A DNA stretch of 64,000 nucleotides from an uncultured Pseudomonadales bacterium (GTDB lineage Bacteria > Pseudomonadota > Gammaproteobacteria > Pseudomonadales > Azotimanducaceae): assembly GCA_958296405.1 (NCBI GenBank), contig OY282519.1, positions 62,001 through 126,000 on the forward strand, written 5' to 3'. The notes beneath the pieces were generated by a model. The model was not told the DNA's origin and ran no database searches. It saw nothing but the letters and a program-made list of their open reading frames with translations. Shown one piece after another: positions 61,781 through 64,000 of this stretch (its first letter is position 1; the number at the start of each line of letters is the position of its first letter). The translations under genes were made by a program, and so were the position numbers.

Positions 61781-63251
61781 GCACGGCGTCGAAATCGCCG
61801 GGCGGGCAACTCGGCTCCACTTGCAGGCGTATCGCACGGCCAATTTCGTGGGATAGGCAACGCAGGTGCGCCGCGTCCTCGTCGAGCAAGCGTTCCACGA
61901 CCCGCTCGTGGGCGCGAACGCGGTACTCGCCCGGGGTGTCCGCCCCGCGGGACTGGGCGTCGGCGCGGATGAAGCGCAGAATCTCGTAGCAGGTCGTCTC
62001 CGGTCGCTTGGCTGCGCCGATGCCGCCGCAGGTCTGGCAAGGTTCGCACAGCACATGGGCCAAACTCGGCCGCGCCCGCTTGCGGCTCATCTCCACGAGG
62101 CCCAGCGGCGAGAAGGGCGTCAGCCGCACCTTGCCTGGGTCGTCTTCAATGCCCTTCTCCAAGGCGCGCATCACAGCGCGCTGGCTCGCTGCGTCCTCCA
62201 TGTCAATGAAGTCCACTGCCACGATGCCGCCGATGTTGCGCAGGCGCAGTTGCCGCGGGATGACGCTGGCCGCCTCCAAGTTGGTGCGCAGCGCCGTCTC
62301 CTCCAGATTGCGCGCGCCAAGCCAAGTGCCGCTGTTCACGTCGATGGTCGTCATCGCTTCGGTTTGTTCGATGACAAGGCGCCCGCCGGACTTCAGCAAC
62401 ACCTCCTTCGCCAGCGCCCGCTGCAACTCATCCTCGATGCCGCGGCGCTCGAACAGCGACGGCGGGGGCGCATCATGCAACTCCACGCGCTCCGCGAGCG
62501 CCGGCAAGTGCTCGCGCGCGTAGCGGCGCAGCCGCCGACACGTTTGAGCATCATTGACGAGCACCCGGGTGAGTTCGGCGGTGGCGAGATCGCGGATGGC
62601 ACGGGTGTGGACCGGCAGTTCCTCGTACACGAGTTCGCCGATGGCAGCGCGCCGGCAGCGCTCTTCAATGCGCTGCCAGATGTCCCGGACGACGCGCATG
62701 TCGGCGCGCAGCTCCTCGAACGAGGCGCCTTGCGCCACCGTGCGGGCGATGAACGCCGCGTCAATGCCTTCGGCCAACGCCGCGGCCGCCGTGTCCCGAC
62801 GCAAACGTTCGCGCTCCGAGACATCCTCAATGCGTTGCGAGACGCCAACCCGGTTGCCACGCGGCAGCATCACGACGCTGCGCGAAGCGATGGCCAAGTT
62901 CATGGTGAGGCGAGCGCCCTTGGCGCCCACCGGGTCTTTCGCGACTTGCGCGAGGACGCGTTGCCCCTCGCACACCAGCGCCTGGATATCCGGCAGCGCC
63001 GCATCGCCACCTTGCACACGACGCCCGCCCTGCGCTTCGCGCACATGCAGGAACCCGAATCGATCTAGCCCAATGTCGACAAAGGCCGCCTGCATGCCCG
63101 GCACGACGCGATCCACGCGGCCCACATAGATGTTGCCGGTGAGGCTCCCACGGCCCGAGCGCTCCACATGCAGTTCCTGCAAGGCACCCTCTTTGGTGAG
63201 CGCCACGCGAGTCTCGAAATCGCTGACGTCAACGAGCAATTCGTATGTCAT
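61749..63251 (-). CDS. rng: Ribonuclease G
   Basis: 500 residues, close to E. coli RNase G (489) and without the long C-terminal scaffold of RNase E. S1 domain: GSLTGNIYVGRVDRVVPGMQ, then AAFVDIGLDRFGFLHVRE. The DNase I-like catalytic part contains AMTTIDVNSGTWLGARNLEE and GGIVAVDFIDMED. The zinc-link CEPCQTCGG joins subunits. It processes the 5' end of 16S rRNA. Located after maf, as usual (mreBCD-maf-rng). Its last codons overlap the end of hipA on the opposite strand. Confidence 0.95.
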   Translation of the reverse strand: MTYELLVDVSDFETRVALTKEGALQELHVERSGRGSLTGNIYVGRVDRVVPGMQAAFVDIGLDRFGFLHVREAQGGRRVQGGDAALPDIQALVCEGQRVLAQVAKDPVGAKGARLTMNLAIASRSVVMLPRGNRVGVSQRIEDVSERERLRRDTAAAALAEGIDAAFIARTVAQGASFEELRADMRVVRDIWQRIEERCRRAAIGELVYEELPVHTRAIRDLATAELTRVLVNDAQTCRRLRRYAREHLPALAERVELHDAPPPSLFERRGIEDELQRALAKEVLLKSGGRLVIEQTEAMTTIDVNSGTWLGARNLEETALRTNLEAASVIPRQLRLRNIGGIVAVDFIDMEDAASQRAVMRALEKGIEDDPGKVRLTPFSPLGLVEMSRKRARPSLAHVLCEPCQTCGGIGAAKRPETTCYEILRFIRADAQSRGADTPGEYRVRAHERVVERLLDEDAAHLRCLSHEIGRAIRLQVEPSCPPGDFDAVLIDAQVAGLG

Positions 63252-63257
63252 GGCGAC

Positions 63258-63824
63258 TCATCGCTGGCGACACCGCCAACATTGCACACCGAATGACCTT
63301 AGCAAATCGTCAGTTTCCCGCAATGGCAAACCGACGATGGCGCCAAAGCTGCCATTGATGCGGGCGGCGAAGACGCCGCCAATGCCTTGAATGCCGTAAC
63401 CACCCGCCTTGTCCGCGCCTTCGCCAGTGCGCCAATAGGCAACGGCCTCCGCGCGCTCGATGTCACGAAACGAGACCGTCGCGCTGGCGAGGCGGCTCGC
63501 CTCGCGATCGCGATCGCGCATGTGCAGCCCAGTGAAGACCTGATGTTCGCGGCCAGACAAGGCGAGCAGCATGGCCACGCCTTCATCCAGCGTGCGCGGC
63601 TTGCCCAAGATGCGGCCGTTGAGCGCCACCGCAGTATCGGCCCCAAGCGTCGGCGCCTCCCCGGCAACGGCGGCGGCCTTCGCCCGTGCCAGACGCAACA
63701 CATAGGCAGGGGTCGCCTCGCCTTGCCGCGGGGTTTCATCCACATTGGCGGGAACGGCCCGAAAGCGAACGCCGAGGCGACGCAACAATGCAGCCCGGCG
63801 CGGTGACGCCGATGCGAGCACCAT
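63258..63824 (-). CDS. maf: Maf-like nucleotide pyrophosphatase
   Basis: 188 residues. The family motif SASPRRAALLRRLGVRF opens the protein. GADTAVALNGRILGKPRTLD contains the catalytic Asp, and GLHMRDRDREASRLASATVS and GYGIQGIGGVFAARINGSFG follow. Maf/YhdE proteins hydrolyse non-canonical or dTTP/UTP-type nucleotides. ATG 63824 shares its A with the mreD stop (TGATG). It precedes rng by six bases. Confidence 0.92.
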   Translation of the reverse strand: MVLASASPRRAALLRRLGVRFRAVPANVDETPRQGEATPAYVLRLARAKAAAVAGEAPTLGADTAVALNGRILGKPRTLDEGVAMLLALSGREHQVFTGLHMRDRDREASRLASATVSFRDIERAEAVAYWRTGEGADKAGGYGIQGIGGVFAARINGSFGAIVGLPLRETDDLLRSFGVQCWRCRQR

Positions 63825-64000
63825 CACTGAACGCGCCGCGCCCAAACAGCCAGCGCTTTGGCCGCGAAGGGCCACAACAGCGCCGTCACCGCGGCCGAGG
63901 TCACCACCGCCCAAGACAGCGGCGTTTCTTGCACCAAGCGCCCCGCCACATCTCGCACCACGCCGATCGCCAAGGCGATGACGAACAGCACCAATGCCTG
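63824..64000 (-). CDS. mreD: Rod-shape protein MreD, C-terminal part
   Basis: The last 58 codons of a membrane protein that enters from the right edge: ALVLFVIALAIGVVRDVAGR, then TPLSWAVVTSAAVTALLWPF and the basic end WARRVQ. Two hydrophobic helices are present. Placement before maf and rng and the TGATG overlap fit mreD of the elongasome (mreBCD). The N-terminal part lies outside the window. Confidence 0.72.
   Translation of the reverse strand, partial: QALVLFVIALAIGVVRDVAGRLVQETPLSWAVVTSAAVTALLWPFAAKALAVWARRVQ

Overview
The window reads as a GC-rich gammaproteobacterial chromosome. The pointers are the gene orders lolB / hemA-prfA-prmC and mreD-maf-rng, an exonuclease I of the SbcB type, a class Ia ribonucleotide reductase, and a tmRNA whose tag reads ANDDNYALAA, the Pseudomonas-type tag. 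Genes are tightly packed, with many ATGA, GTGA or TAGTG overlaps and frequent GTG/TTG starts. The genus cannot be fixed from the sequence alone.

Layout. 1-33 kb is mostly housekeeping and catabolism: a class I fumarase; a DjlA-like co-chaperone; a periplasmic flavin amine oxidase / RidA / diheme cytochrome c operon; acetoacetyl-CoA synthetase; two glutathione transferases; an M20 amidohydrolase; lolB divergent from hemA-prfA-prmC-moeB-SDR-membrane protein; enoyl-CoA hydratase; copper amine oxidase; a phytanoyl-CoA dioxygenase-like protein; a type II restriction-modification pair with an orphan Phd-like antitoxin; a coiled-coil membrane protein; a YihG-type acyltransferase; and the run aminopeptidase - DASS transporter - sbcB - OpuC-like ABC transporter.

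33-43.4 kb is a rearranged accessory island. It holds the unit oxyR-katA, broken copies of a prolyl-hydroxylase-like 2OG-Fe(II) oxygenase and of a sulfotransferase, and a minus-strand operon that begins with a 68-residue peptide I read as a lasso-peptide-like RiPP precursor. The leader has a W-x-x-P motif and ends in LTK. The core is GGSQAGTTENAGYFFQS, with Glu at core position 9 and a C-terminal Ser. Behind it come a GT8-like glycosyltransferase, a sulfotransferase, the last codons of an Asp/Asn hydroxylase-like protein, an HPr-kinase-like protein and a second sulfotransferase. A run of 24 C directly after the start codon could switch the precursor on and off. The leader peptidase, RRE protein and lasso cyclase expected for such a peptide are not in the window. 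A decayed IS5-type transposase lies beside the precursor.

43.4-46.3 kb carries an AAA ATPase / Toprim-like pair that resembles two-gene phage-defence modules, then ssrA with a clear terminator. 46.3-57.1 kb is again core: Sel1-repeat protein, xseB-ispA, an NCS2 permease with an unusual C-terminal domain, glpK, nrdA and nrdB. 57.1-61.8 kb is a second defence/stress island: two BglII-like endonucleases flanking an MT-A70 methyltransferase and a beta-class DNA methyltransferase, then hipBA preceded by three operator-like palindromes spaced exactly 50 bp apart. The window ends with rng-maf-mreD on the minus strand.
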